A DNA stretch of 34,446 nt from Thermoplasmata archaeon (GTDB taxonomy: Archaea > Thermoplasmatota > Thermoplasmata > Lutacidiplasmatales > UBA184). Where the stretch lies: the NCBI GenBank assembly GCA_030040915.1, contig JASHSI010000007.1:1-34446 (forward strand), in the 5' to 3' direction. A program made the translations under genes and the position numbers. The notes below the pieces were generated by a model that was given only the letters and a program-made list of their open reading frames with translations, made no database searches and was not told the origin of the DNA. Of this stretch, positions 8,726 to 16,783 are shown piece after piece. Numbering within the stretch: position 1 is the stretch's first letter; the number at the start of each line of letters is the position of its first letter.

Positions 8726-8971
8726 ACGGGAGGCAACTTCCCCGTCTACATCAACCCCACCGGTCGTTCCCACGGGAGGGAGCACCTTCGCCAGACCGCG
8801 GTGGCGAGCCCCGAGAGCTCGGAGAGCGGGCGATGGCCCCCGGAGCTTACCCCGATGGCGCCCAGCCCCTCGATCCGCTCGGTTCGTCCCCCGGCGGACC
8901 CTCCCCCGTCCGGCCGAGCCGTGGACCGGCCGCCTTCCACGCGGCGGCTCATCCGGCCGGCGGGTCCCCGG

Positions 8972-10114
8972 TCATCGTTCCGTGGCGACCTCCTGGAACA
9001 TCGCCACATAGCGCGGGCCGAGCTCCTCCCAGGAGCAGCGCCGGGAGGTGAGCGCGCCGTTCCCCCCAAGTCGGCTCCGGCGCGTCGGGTCCTCGAGGAG
9101 CTCGCGGATCGCCGCGGCCAGCGGCTTGGGCGCTCCGGGCGGTACGAGGAGCCCTTCCTCCCCGTCCCGCAGCATCTCCGGAACTCCCCCGACGCGCGTC
9201 GCGACGACGGCCAACCCCATCGCCATCGCCTCGCGGACCACCACCGGCGCGGAGTCGAACCGCGACGGGAGCACGAACAGATCGGCGCGGGCGTACTCTT
9301 GGATCACCTGCGAGCGGGCGAGGGCGCCCGTCAAGTGGACCGTCTCCGAAACGCCGAGCCGATGCGCGAGGGCCCGGAGGGCGGCGCCGTCCCCCCAGTC
9401 CTCGCCGACGATCCGCAGATCCGGCCGGGCGGGTTCGGGGAGCCCGGCGACGGCTTCGAGGAGGAGGTCGAGCCCCTTCTGGGCTACGTTGAGCCGGCCG
9501 ACGAACAGGACCACCGGCCGGGTCCGGTCCGGTCTCGGTTCGAGGGGGCCCGGGAACTCCGCGAGGTCGATCGGGGTGGGGATCTCGACGATCCGGCCCG
9601 GATCGACGCCGGCCGCGGCGAGCAGGCGGGACTCGGTCGGGCTTTGCGAGACGACCCGAGCCGCGGGCGCGAGGGTCGAGCGGGCGACGAACGCCGAGAA
9701 CAGCCGGGTGGCCTCCGACCCGGAGCCGGCATCGAAGTGCGGGGTCACCACCAGGGGGGTTCCACGGAGCCGTCGCGCCATGGCACCCGCCCAGGTCGGG
9801 AAATGGGCGAACGCGTGGGCGTGGATCACGTCGGCGCGGGTCCGTAGCGCGTCCGCGAGCATCCCGGGCGCCGCGACGCCGAGGGCGTTCGGGGCCGGGA
9901 ACGCCTCCACGGCGGTGTGGCGGCGGACCCCGGGGAGCGCCGGGGCCCCGCTGGGGAGGCGGCGGAGCGGGTGGTCCCGGTCGAGGTCGGTCGTGCTGAC
10001 CTCGACCTGGAAACCGGACGCACGCGCGTGGCGGACGAGCCGTTCGACGTGCTGCTCCACGCCCCCGATCGCCGGGGGGTAGCGTTGCGTGAGCTCGAGG
10101 AGGCGGAGCGTCAT
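8972..10114 (-). CDS. GT4-type glycosyltransferase
   Basis: The product (380 aa) is a predicted cytoplasmic retaining glycosyltransferase with GT-B fold that transfers a sugar from an NDP-sugar. The N-terminal acceptor domain begins 'LLELTQRYPPAIGGVEQHVERLVRHA', the usual Gly-Gly-(V/I)-E loop. The C-terminal donor domain starts at 'VVLFVGRLNVAQKGLDLLLEAVAGL' and contains 'ADLFVLPSRFDSAPVVVREAMAMG'. The usual EX7E signature appears as D-X7-E, a conservative change. 'VGGVPEMLRDGEEGLLVPPG' follows. The ATG at 10114 overlaps the stop of the upstream GT-C gene by four bases (ATGA), so the two are translationally coupled. The upstream part of the 735-aa track ORF is a shadow of the GT-C gene. It probably adds sugars to a lipid carrier or surface glycan. 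Confidence 0.9.
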   Translation of the reverse strand: MTLRLLELTQRYPPAIGGVEQHVERLVRHARASGFQVEVSTTDLDRDHPLRRLPSGAPALPGVRRHTAVEAFPAPNALGVAAPGMLADALRTRADVIHAHAFAHFPTWAGAMARRLRGTPLVVTPHFDAGSGSEATRLFSAFVARSTLAPAARVVSQSPTESRLLAAAGVDPGRIVEIPTPIDLAEFPGPLEPRPDRTRPVVLFVGRLNVAQKGLDLLLEAVAGLPEPARPDLRIVGEDWGDGAALRALAHRLGVSETVHLTGALARSQVIQEYARADLFVLPSRFDSAPVVVREAMAMGLAVVATRVGGVPEMLRDGEEGLLVPPGAPKPLAAAIRELLEDPTRRSRLGGNGALTSRRCSWEELGPRYVAMFQEVATER

Positions 10115-11463
10115 GTCGGGGCCGGCCGGGCCCGATGCCAGATCCACGCGAACGGGGCGACCAGCCACGGCACGGGGCGGTCCTCGTCGGTGAGGAGGAC
10201 GTACACGACTTGGGCGAGCGCGATCGTCACCAGCACGGCGATCACGTAGAGGCCGTCGGTGCGGAAGAGCCCGTAGCCCGCGCTCGCGTCGAGCGCGGAG
10301 CTCGTCCCGACGACCGCCGGGTCGATCGGGCTCACGAACCGGTAGAGGAAGTCGTTGTTGAAGACAAGGAACGCGGCGCAGATTCCCACGAGATAGACGA
10401 ACAGCGCCCGGCGGCCGGGATGGTAGAGGGCGAGGTCGAGCGCGAGCGGGGCGAACAGGTAGAGCATGTACTGCTCGTTGACGCCCCAATGCAGGAGGAG
10501 GAACGCCGCGAGGACGAGGGACATCGCCCGGAGCTCCGTCGCGGTTCGCGCGTCCCGGGAGAGCCAGCGGGCGCCGACCCACCCGGCGAGGACGATCCCG
10601 ATCACCCACAAGTAGGAGGCGTACGGGAAGAAGCCCGGGACGGCGGCGAGGGAGCGCTCCACCGCCTGGAGGTTGAACAAGAGGGCGTAGTTCATGCCCC
10701 CGGGGCCCTTCGACGCCTGCGAGGTCGCCGTCGCGGAGAACCCGGTCAGGAACCCCCACCCCGCGCCGAGGAAGACTGCGATCGTCAGCCCCGCCGCGAC
10801 GGCGGGGCCGATGAGCGCCTTCGCCCGGTCGAGCCCCCGGGCGCGGAACAGCTCGAGCGGGACGAAGATCGCGGTGACGAACTTGACGAACACCCCGAAC
10901 CCGATCTCGACGTTCCGTTCGACCGCCGACCGCGCCCAGAGCATCGCGAGCAGCACCGCCACGATGATCGCGTCGAACTGGCCCCAGATCGCCGAGACGA
11001 GGATGGAATAGGGGAACAGGGCCCAGAACCAGGCGATCCATCGCGCCCGCGCCCGGTCCCCCGTCCACCGCTCCGCCAGGCGGTAGAGGAGGTAGACGGC
11101 CGCGAGGTCGCCGGCGATCGGCGGCTGCTTCAGGAGGAAGTACAGGACGAACCGGTTCCCGCCCCCGATCGCCATCCACAGCCGGTAGATCGCGCCGACC
11201 AGTCCGGACCAGAACGGCGGGTATGCCGCGAGGGGGAGCTGGGTCCCCAGGTAGGCGAAGCTCCCTGGGACCGGGCCCTCGAGCCCCAGGTACGGGTTGT
11301 GCCCGTGGGCGACGACGTAGCCGGTCCGCACCCAGATCTCGAAATCGAACGGGTGGCCCGTCCAGAACGAGAACACCTCCCGAACGGCGAGCGCCACGAG
11401 GACGATCGGGGCGAGCGGGGAGCGCCAGCGCGGCCAGCTCCGGCGAGCGGCGGGCTCGTTCAC
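10111..11463 (-). CDS. Polytopic GT-C-type glycosyltransferase
   Basis: This 450-residue integral membrane protein has about ten hydrophobic segments. The first predicted external loop carries 'GHPFDFEIWVRTGYVVAHGHNPY', whose acidic residues (D/E after the first membrane segment) match the catalytic position of GT-C enzymes that use dolichyl-phosphate sugars (GT87/PMT-like mannosyltransferases). Also typical are 'LAAYPPFWSGLVGAIY' and 'FPYSILVSAIWGQFDAIIVAVLLA'. The start is a GTG at 11463. Its stop overlaps the GT4 start by four bases. The nucleotidyltransferase gene ends 180 bases upstream, so a shared transcript is possible but unproven. The product likely assembles or attaches a surface glycan on the outer face of the membrane. 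Donor and acceptor are unknown. Confidence 0.85.
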   Translation of the reverse strand: MNEPAARRSWPRWRSPLAPIVLVALAVREVFSFWTGHPFDFEIWVRTGYVVAHGHNPYLGLEGPVPGSFAYLGTQLPLAAYPPFWSGLVGAIYRLWMAIGGGNRFVLYFLLKQPPIAGDLAAVYLLYRLAERWTGDRARARWIAWFWALFPYSILVSAIWGQFDAIIVAVLLAMLWARSAVERNVEIGFGVFVKFVTAIFVPLELFRARGLDRAKALIGPAVAAGLTIAVFLGAGWGFLTGFSATATSQASKGPGGMNYALLFNLQAVERSLAAVPGFFPYASYLWVIGIVLAGWVGARWLSRDARTATELRAMSLVLAAFLLLHWGVNEQYMLYLFAPLALDLALYHPGRRALFVYLVGICAAFLVFNNDFLYRFVSPIDPAVVGTSSALDASAGYGLFRTDGLYVIAVLVTIALAQVVYVLLTDEDRPVPWLVAPFAWIWHRARPAPT

Positions 11464-11643
11464 GCGGATTGCGGGGCCCCCGCCGCCCGCACGGGCCGCT
11501 CGCTCTTACCGCCTCGGGCGGGCGCGCCGGGCGGTCCCGTCGGGCCGGGTCCGATCCGCGCCGACCGCCCCGCCCGTGACGCCGGAGAGCTCGTTCGTCC
11601 CCGGTGGGTCACGGGTTCGGGGGGCGCCCTCGCACCCCCTCGC

Positions 11644-12669
11644 TCATCGGCTCCTCGGATCGAGCGGAGCGGCCCGCGCCGGGATCATGCGGCGGACGGC
11701 CGCCGGGGTGGGCGGAGGAACGGAACTCCCGAGGTAGGCGGCCCGGGTCCGCTCGAACCGTTCGGACGCGTAGGTGAGACGGTCGAGGCGGGTCTCGGTC
11801 CGATAGCGGAGCTCGATCTCCCCACGGCGGCGGAGGCGCGCGTTGCGTCGCAAGCCCTGGGCCTGCAGGTACGCCGCGAGGATCGGAAAGACGACGGCGT
11901 TCGCGAGTCGGATGGGCCAGGGCGCTCGAACGTCCCGCCCCGATGGCGCGGCCGAGGCGGTCCGGCGTCCCTCGTAGAGCTTCGGCAGCTCCCGGCCGAT
12001 CCACGGGGCGCCGGCGAGGAGCTCGGCATAGTACTCCTCCCCCCAGACCATTCGGGCCGCGAGGGCCTCGCGGGCGAAGAGGAAGTCCTGCGGGGTGGCG
12101 AACTCCCGCCGGGCGGCGCCGGATTCCCGCACGAAGTTGAGGCAGATCCTCCCGGGGGCTGGCCGCGCCTCGCCGCTCGGAGGACGGAAGCGGACCGCGA
12201 GGTAGGCGAGCGCGAGGACAATCCAGAGCGATCCCTCCCGCGTAATCAGCATCAGGTCGAGGTCGTCGTCCTCCTGGGGTTCCCCGTACGCCGTCGATCC
12301 GGTGACGCCGATGGCGAGGAGGAGCGGGAGGAGCGGCCGGAAGCTCGACCCCTTGAGGGCCACGGCGGTCTGCCAGAACCGCTCCCCCCGGCGCCCCCGC
12401 TCCGGGTCCGGGTCCTCGACCGGGATCCCGGGGGCGTACGCCCGTTCGTGCCGCAGCTCGGCGAGCATGGGCCGCCGGGCGAGCCAGCTCGAGAGCTCCG
12501 CGGGAGAGGCCGGAGCGTCCTCCGGCAACAGCTCGGCGAGCTCGCGTATCCGGACCCCCGTACGGGCGCCGGCGGCGACGCCGAGGATCGCCGAGATCCG
12601 CTGCTCGAGGGCGAGCTCCCCCGCGGCGGCGGCCGGTACGGCGAGCCCGGGCCCCGCGTCGGCGGTCAC
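11644..12669 (-). CDS. Nucleotidyltransferase-fold protein with N-terminal helical domain
   Basis: The protein has 341 residues. Residues 1-100 look helical, possibly a winged helix ('RISAILGVAAGARTGVRIRELAELL'). A polymerase-beta-like nucleotidyltransferase core follows with 'AIGVTGSTAYGEPQEDDDLDLMLIT', the GS...DxD signature with both metal-binding Asps. A hydrophobic stretch 'SLWIVLALAYLAVRF' comes directly after and a second, 'PIRLANAVVFPILAAYLQAQGL', near residue 265, so it may associate with the membrane. The GTG start at 12669 overlaps the upstream gene's TGA (GTGA), and the track's extension to 12975 is an out-of-frame shadow of that gene. Related proteins lie in polysaccharide loci. 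The substrate is unknown and could be a nucleotide sugar precursor, an RNA or a protein. Confidence 0.75.
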   Translation of the reverse strand: MTADAGPGLAVPAAAAGELALEQRISAILGVAAGARTGVRIRELAELLPEDAPASPAELSSWLARRPMLAELRHERAYAPGIPVEDPDPERGRRGERFWQTAVALKGSSFRPLLPLLLAIGVTGSTAYGEPQEDDDLDLMLITREGSLWIVLALAYLAVRFRPPSGEARPAPGRICLNFVRESGAARREFATPQDFLFAREALAARMVWGEEYYAELLAGAPWIGRELPKLYEGRRTASAAPSGRDVRAPWPIRLANAVVFPILAAYLQAQGLRRNARLRRRGEIELRYRTETRLDRLTYASERFERTRAAYLGSSVPPPTPAAVRRMIPARAAPLDPRSR

Positions 12670-12962
12670 GGTCCGTGGGCCTCGACCGAGGCGACCACGA
12701 GTCCGAGCCCGGCGAGGAGACCGATCATCGAGGCAAGGCTGCACTCGAGGATGTCGTGGGTGCCAAGGTACATCGTGACCCAGACGAGCGGCATTCCGAC
12801 GGAGAGGACCAAGACCCCGCCCGCCAGCAGGAGGAGAGGGGTCGCCCGGCGGTCCCGGTACGCGTGCAGCGCCCGGACGCCGATCCATCCCCCCACCACG
12901 GCGATCGCCGCGAGGACGCCCCAGAGCGCCCACAGCATGGCCTGGTACTCGTTCCAGCTCAT
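12666..12962 (-). CDS. Small three-helix membrane protein, unknown
   Basis: The protein has 98 residues with three hydrophobic segments: about 9-31 (MLWALWGVLAAIAVVGGWIG), 41-66 (ATPLLLLAGGVLVLSVGMPLVWV) and 74-93 (CSLASMIGLLAGLGLVVA). A short basic loop (HAYRDRR) lies between the first two. No family is recognised. Its ATG overlaps the stop of the regulator gene (ATGA, 12959-12962) and its stop overlaps the start of the nucleotidyltransferase gene (GTGA). It is therefore the middle member of a tightly coupled three-gene unit and may anchor or modulate its partners. Confidence 0.75.
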   Translation of the reverse strand: MSWNEYQAMLWALWGVLAAIAVVGGWIGVRALHAYRDRRATPLLLLAGGVLVLSVGMPLVWVTMYLGTHDILECSLASMIGLLAGLGLVVASVEAHGP

Positions 12963-13360
12963 GGTCCCCCGTCATTCCGAACGTCGTTCCACAGCTCCGC
13001 GAGGCGGGCGGCCGAGAGGTCCCGGCGCCGCACCTTCACGTCCAGCGTCGGCCCGTGGAGATGGACGACGACCTCCTCCACGCGGCTCCGGAACAGCTCC
13101 GTGCGCTTCCCGTCCTCGCTGATGACGGCTCGCTGGACGTCGATGAGCCCCGCAGCCCTCATCTCGGCGAGCCTCCGGTAGAGCGTGCTCTGCGGGACGT
13201 CGACGCGGCGCAACAGCTCGCGCGCGGGCTGGGGGGCGTCGGCGAGCCCGACGAGGATCGCCCGCGAGAGCGGGTCCCCGAGGGCGGCGAGGATCGTCTC
13301 TCGGCTCCCCCGCGGCGGGGGCGCCGGGGGTTCGATCGGGCCCTGAACCGGTTCGTCCAC
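12959..13360 (-). CDS. ArsR-like winged-helix transcriptional regulator
   Basis: With the GTG start at 13360 the protein has 133 residues. The domain runs 'SRETILAALGDPLSRAILVGLADAPQPARELLRRVDVPQSTLYRRLAEMRAAGLIDV', a classic HTH with recognition helix 'PQSTLYRRLAEMRAAG', then a wing 'RAVISEDGKRTELFRS' and a C-terminal beta/alpha part. No Cys metal site is present. The track ORF begins at 13561, but its first 67 residues are Pro/Arg-rich. A TATA-like AAAATA (13389-13394) sits inside that stretch, about 32 bases before the GTG, which argues for the shorter form. It is the first gene of a coupled unit with the small membrane protein and the nucleotidyltransferase, and probably autoregulates it and perhaps the glycosyltransferases downstream. 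Confidence 0.75.
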   Translation of the reverse strand: MDEPVQGPIEPPAPPPRGSRETILAALGDPLSRAILVGLADAPQPARELLRRVDVPQSTLYRRLAEMRAAGLIDVQRAVISEDGKRTELFRSRVEEVVVHLHGPTLDVKVRRRDLSAARLAELWNDVRNDGGP

Positions 13361-13388
13361 GGCGTAGGCTCTTCCAACGGGACCCTCC

Positions 13389-13394
13389 AAAATA
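13389..13394 (-). promoter_or_regulatory. TATA-like box of the regulator-nucleotidyltransferase unit
   Basis: On the minus strand this reads TATTTT, centred about 32 bases before the proposed GTG start at 13360. It is the only A/T-rich patch nearby and helps decide the start. Confidence 0.4.
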
Positions 13395-13448
13395 CCTTTC
13401 GCGGGGGCCGGGAGCGTGTCCGAGCTCGCGGGCCCCACCACCCTCCCC

Positions 13449-14456
13449 TCATCCTCCCTCGGGGTTCGCGGGGGCGGACGACGCTCGGGCTTCAGAGCGC
13501 CCGATCGGGGTCGTGGCGTTCCGGGCGGCGGGGGGAACGGTCTCCCACAGCACGTGCCCACGACCCGTGACCTTCCTGTCCCATCCGGCGAGCAGGACGG
13601 CCTCGATCTCGATCGCCGCGAGCAGCGGAAGCGCCGGGATCGCGCCCGGGCGCTCGCGCACCGTGCCGACCATCGTCCGGACCGCCGTCGGCAGGTCGTG
13701 CCGGGCGAGCCACGGCCACGTCGTCGGAGGGGTCCCCATCAGCTCGGCGATCTGCCGGTTCCCCCAGGCGATCCGGCGCCGCTGACGCAGATGCTCCGCC
13801 GGCGTTCGAGGGATCTCGATCCGCACCCGGGCCCCGCGGGCGAAGAGGAGCCGACCCCCGTGGAAGCGGAGCCATCCCCCGAGGAAAGCGCCGTCGTTGA
13901 CGACCCCGACCGGCAGCGGGACGGGGATGGGCAACGGGAGGAGCAAGAGCTCGTCGGAGAGGTGGTTCCCCCCCCCGAGGCGCGAGAGGGTCTCCTCGTG
14001 CACACGGTCATGGAGGTCCCAGAGCGCGGCGAGGCCAGCGCGGAACCCGCGCTCGGGTCCCGGCGGGAGCGTCGGGCGGGCCATCACGGCGAAGGCGCCG
14101 CGCATGCCGGACGCCGCGCGGAGGAGCTCGGCGACCGCCCCGGGCTCGGCGGAGGCGTCCCCGTTCAGGAGGAGGAGGTAGGAGCCCTCGGCCCGCTCGA
14201 AGATCGCCCGGAGGGCCGAGGCCTTCCCCTCGCGGCGGGGCTGGTGCACGAGCTCGATCCGCTCGTCGCGGGCCGCGAGCCGCTGGGCAACGCGGAGCGT
14301 CTGGTCCGGTTCGCCGCTCACTACGATCACGATCCGGACCCACCGGGCCCCCCTCGGCATCGTCTGCGACACGAGGGACTCCACCGCCTCCTCGAGCCGC
14401 TCCCCCACCTGGAACGCCGGCACTCCGGCGGTGAGCGTGATCGCGCGACCGTTCAT
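13449..14456 (-). CDS. Family 2 glycosyltransferase
   Basis: The product (335 aa) is a GT-A fold enzyme. The first strand and helix are 'ITLTAGVPAFQVGERLEEAVESLVSQTM', followed by 'VIVVSGEPDQT', the lysine-containing 'HQPRREGKASALRAIFERAEGSYLLLLNGDAS' where the DxD motif is replaced by GDAS, and a long acceptor part. A Pro/Leu-rich stretch 'ELLLLPLPIPVPLPVGVVNDGAFLGG' and 'HLRQRRRIAWGNRQIAELMG' (resembling the Q/RxxRW region of processive GT2 enzymes) follow. No strong membrane anchor is seen apart from a moderately hydrophobic segment near residue 280. A GATATG box at about 14479-14484 is centred about 26 bases before the ATG, which supports this start over the longer track ORF. It is transcribed divergently from the methyltransferase fusion at 14620. 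Confidence 0.85.
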   Translation of the reverse strand: MNGRAITLTAGVPAFQVGERLEEAVESLVSQTMPRGARWVRIVIVVSGEPDQTLRVAQRLAARDERIELVHQPRREGKASALRAIFERAEGSYLLLLNGDASAEPGAVAELLRAASGMRGAFAVMARPTLPPGPERGFRAGLAALWDLHDRVHEETLSRLGGGNHLSDELLLLPLPIPVPLPVGVVNDGAFLGGWLRFHGGRLLFARGARVRIEIPRTPAEHLRQRRRIAWGNRQIAELMGTPPTTWPWLARHDLPTAVRTMVGTVRERPGAIPALPLLAAIEIEAVLLAGWDRKVTGRGHVLWETVPPAARNATTPIGRSEARASSAPANPEGG

Positions 14457-14478
14457 CGCGCCTTGACAGGACGCGTCG

Positions 14479-14484
14479 GATATG
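14479..14484 (-). promoter_or_regulatory. TATA-like box of the GT2 gene
   Basis: On the minus strand it reads CATATC, centred about 26 bases upstream of the ATG at 14456. The spacing supports a leaderless transcript. Confidence 0.45.
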
Positions 14485-14588
14485 CCGCGTGGGTCGATTC
14501 CCACCCCCGAGAGGAACCCGACCTCCGGGGGCGCATTCCGGAAGGCCGACCGGGGGTCGGCGGCCGCCCTCCCCTGCCCCGGGGGTGG

Positions 14589-14594
14589 ATTAAT
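14589..14594 (+). promoter_or_regulatory. TATA-like box of the methyltransferase fusion gene
   Basis: ATTAAT lies 28 bases (centre) upstream of the ATG at 14620 in a very GC-rich context, the expected spacing for a leaderless start. It decides between the ATG at 14620 and the earlier in-frame start at 14482 of the track. Confidence 0.5.
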
Positions 14595-14619
14595 CCGAGC
14601 GGGCTTTCGGGGGGGGACC

Positions 14620-15807
14620 ATGCATCGCGTCCCGGCGGACCCCGAGGCGCTCTCGTTGCGCACGCCGCACGGGGCGGTCCCGCTGGGCTTCGCCAAGGAA
14701 GGGACGACCGTCTACCTCGTCGCCCGCGAGCGTTCGGCCCAGTGGCCGGTCGACCTCTTGCGGGCGGGCCGCGCGGAGCTCGCCCTACCGGACGGGCCGG
14801 CCCGCGGCCGGGCCGAGATGATCGTGGACCCGGCCGAGAAGGCGCGGGTCCTGCGTCTGTTCGCGGATCGGTACGGCGCGGAGAGGTACCGTCGATGGTA
14901 CGAGCACCCGGCGCGGGTGGTCCGGGTCGACCTCGACGCCCTCCCCGGGGCGGCCGGCCCGGACCGCGACTGCTACTACCGCTGGCTCACCGCGGAGTTC
15001 GACAACATCGCCGAGGAGTACGACCATCACATCACCGGGAACCGGATGAACCGGCTCCTCCGGGACCGCTCGCTCGCTTGGTTGGCTCCCCGCTTCGCGG
15101 GACGGCGGCGCCTCCTCGAGGTCGGCTGCGGCTCCGGGCTCGAGACCCTCGCCCTCCTCCGGGCCGGGCACGAGGTCGTCGCGGTCGACATCTCCCCGAA
15201 GATGCTCGGGGTGGTGCGGGCGAAGGCCGACGCCGAGGCGCTGGGCGGGCGGTTGACCACCGTGGAGGGAAGGGCCGGTGGCCTGGACCAGCTCGTGGAC
15301 CGGCTCGGGGCCGGCTCGTTCGATGGGGCGTACTCGACCTACGGGGCGATCAACTGCGAGCCCGACATCGCTCCGATCGTGCGGGGGCTCGCCCGACTGC
15401 TCGGCCCCGGCGCCCCGTTCGTCGCCGGCGTCTACAACCGGTGGTGCGTGTTCGAGATCCTCGGCTACTCCCTCACGGGACGTTTCGCCCGGGCGACGGG
15501 ACGGGCGACGAACCCCGTTCCGGTCGGGGCCTCCCGGTTCTGCGTCGACGTCTACGCCTACTCGGCCGCCGAGTTCCGGTCGGCGTTCCGCGGCGATTTC
15601 CGCTGGGAGCGGACCGAGGGGGTCCCGGTGCTCCTCCCGCCCTCCGACCTGGTAGGATATTCCGAGAGGTTCGCCCGTCGGTTCAATCGGTTGGCGGCGT
15701 TGGACGCTTGGATCGGGCCCCGCTGGCCGTTCAACGGCCTAGGCGACCACTTCCTGATGACGTTCGTACGCGGCGGGGAGGCTGGGCCGCCGGGGCCGAC
15801 CCACTAG
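14620..15807 (+). CDS. Split-barrel (nitroreductase-like) domain fused to SAM methyltransferase
   Basis: This 395-residue protein has two domains. Residues 1-115 read like the deazaflavin-dependent nitroreductase/pyridoxamine-oxidase-like split barrel: 'LRTPHGAVPLGFAKEGTTVYLVAR', 'QWPVDLLRAGRAELAL', then 'AEKARVLRLFADRYG'. From about 130 on it is a class I SAM-dependent methyltransferase, with motif I 'LLEVGCGSGLETLALLRAGHEVVAVDISPKML' and a post-motif 'FDGAYSTYGAINCEPDI'. The C-terminal part carries 'EGVPVLLPPSDLVGYSERF' and 'GLGDHFLMTF'. The target is unknown. Location among glycosyltransferases suggests a sugar or lipid, and the split barrel could bind F420, flavin or only the substrate. 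The last 77 bases overlap the convergent GT2 gene. A decayed relative of its C terminus lies at about 20050-20310. Confidence 0.8.
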   Translation: MHRVPADPEALSLRTPHGAVPLGFAKEGTTVYLVARERSAQWPVDLLRAGRAELALPDGPARGRAEMIVDPAEKARVLRLFADRYGAERYRRWYEHPARVVRVDLDALPGAAGPDRDCYYRWLTAEFDNIAEEYDHHITGNRMNRLLRDRSLAWLAPRFAGRRRLLEVGCGSGLETLALLRAGHEVVAVDISPKMLGVVRAKADAEALGGRLTTVEGRAGGLDQLVDRLGAGSFDGAYSTYGAINCEPDIAPIVRGLARLLGPGAPFVAGVYNRWCVFEILGYSLTGRFARATGRATNPVPVGASRFCVDVYAYSAAEFRSAFRGDFRWERTEGVPVLLPPSDLVGYSERFARRFNRLAALDAWIGPRWPFNGLGDHFLMTFVRGGEAGPPGPTH

Positions 15808-16675
15808 GCGCCGCGGGCGAACGGGCCCCCGCCGTTCGCACGAGGCGGGCCCATCGTTGGGGGTCGAGGAAACCCCGCGTCAAGTGGAGGGCGAACAAGG
15901 GTGAGAAGGCGAGGGCGCGTGCCGTGCCGGCGTTCGCGCTGATGAGCAGGATGACGAGGTAGGAGTAGGCCAGCTCCCGGGGGCTCCCGCGGGAGACGAG
16001 GCGGACCCAGGCGCCCTGGAACTCGGCCCAGTTCGATTGGGCCCGGTAGGTGCCGTAATGTCGCATCGCCTCGGGAACGTACCGCACCCGGAGGCGTTCC
16101 GCACGGGCCGCCCGCTGGAGGTAGTAGGTCTCCCGGCTGAGGACCGCGTCCGGAATTCCGGCCCGTAAGGACCACGCGCGCCCGATCATCGTGAGGCCGA
16201 GGGGGAGGCCGTAGGCAAAGCGGTGCCCGACCGACATGCCAACGACCGCCACCGTACCGGGGCGGCGGAATTCTTGACATGCCCTCGGGTAGAAGTCGGG
16301 GCGGACAATCACGACGTCGCTGTCGAGGAAGAGCACCGGCTCGGTCCCGGCCGCCTCCAGCGCGGCATTGCGAGCGCGTCCGAGGCCGGCCTGCTCGTCA
16401 ATGAGCTCGGCGCCGAAGCTCCGGGCGATCGCCTTCGTCCCGTCGGTACTTTGGTGGTCGACGACGATGAGATGGCGAATGGGCAGGTGCCGGCGGGCCG
16501 AGGCGAGAGACTCGGCAAGGGTCTGGCCCGAGTTGTAGGTCGCGACCAGGACGTCGATGGGCGGACCCGGGGGTCCGGCGGGATACGGCTCCGACTCTCG
16601 GGGGACGGGTGGCGACGCTCCGGGGCTCGGTCCGATGCCACCGTTCGCTCGGAGGTCGGACGAAGGGGCGGCCAC
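15731..16675 (-). CDS. Family 2 glycosyltransferase
   Basis: The protein has about 314 residues. After a Pro-rich N terminus the GT-A core reads 'IDVLVATYNSGQTLAESLASARRHL', 'HLIVVDHQSTDGT', 'LGRARNAALEAAGTEPVLFLDSDVVIV', with a clear DSD metal-binding motif. The later part has 'LSRETYYLQRAARAERLRVRYVPEAMRHYGTYR', typical of the acceptor side. A moderately hydrophobic helix 'ELAYSYLVILLISANAGTARALAF' may associate with the membrane. The track starts at a GTG at 16687. A TTAATT box centred at about 16702 is only 15 bases from it but 27 from the next GTG (16675), which I therefore prefer. It converges with, and overlaps by 77 bases, the methyltransferase fusion gene. It likely acts in surface glycan synthesis. 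Confidence 0.85.
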   Translation of the reverse strand: MAAPSSDLRANGGIGPSPGASPPVPRESEPYPAGPPGPPIDVLVATYNSGQTLAESLASARRHLPIRHLIVVDHQSTDGTKAIARSFGAELIDEQAGLGRARNAALEAAGTEPVLFLDSDVVIVRPDFYPRACQEFRRPGTVAVVGMSVGHRFAYGLPLGLTMIGRAWSLRAGIPDAVLSRETYYLQRAARAERLRVRYVPEAMRHYGTYRAQSNWAEFQGAWVRLVSRGSPRELAYSYLVILLISANAGTARALAFSPLFALHLTRGFLDPQRWARLVRTAGARSPAAPSGSAPAAQPPRRVRTSSGSGRLGR

Positions 16676-16698
16676 GGGCCGGGCCACGCCCTCGTGGG

Positions 16699-16706
16699 CT
16701 TAATTC
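16699..16706 (-). promoter_or_regulatory. TATA-like box of the second GT2 gene
   Basis: TTAATT (a palindrome) is centred about 27 bases before the GTG at 16675 and decides between the two possible GTG starts. Confidence 0.45.
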
Positions 16707-16783
16707 GCCGTCGGCGACCGAAGCCCGCTTCGCGGTGCCGGGGAGGTTAACGTTAGGTTCGGTGGGGCGCTCGGGGATCGACC

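Noticed and set aside
10135-13122. 995-aa plus-strand ORF
   Set aside because: It is exactly antisense to five minus-strand genes with clear domains. Its product is an Arg/Glu/Pro-rich low-complexity chain produced by high third-position GC on the other strand.
13416-15962. 848-aa plus-strand ORF
   Set aside because: It runs antisense through the GT2 gene and out of frame through the methyltransferase fusion, with no domain and low-complexity composition.
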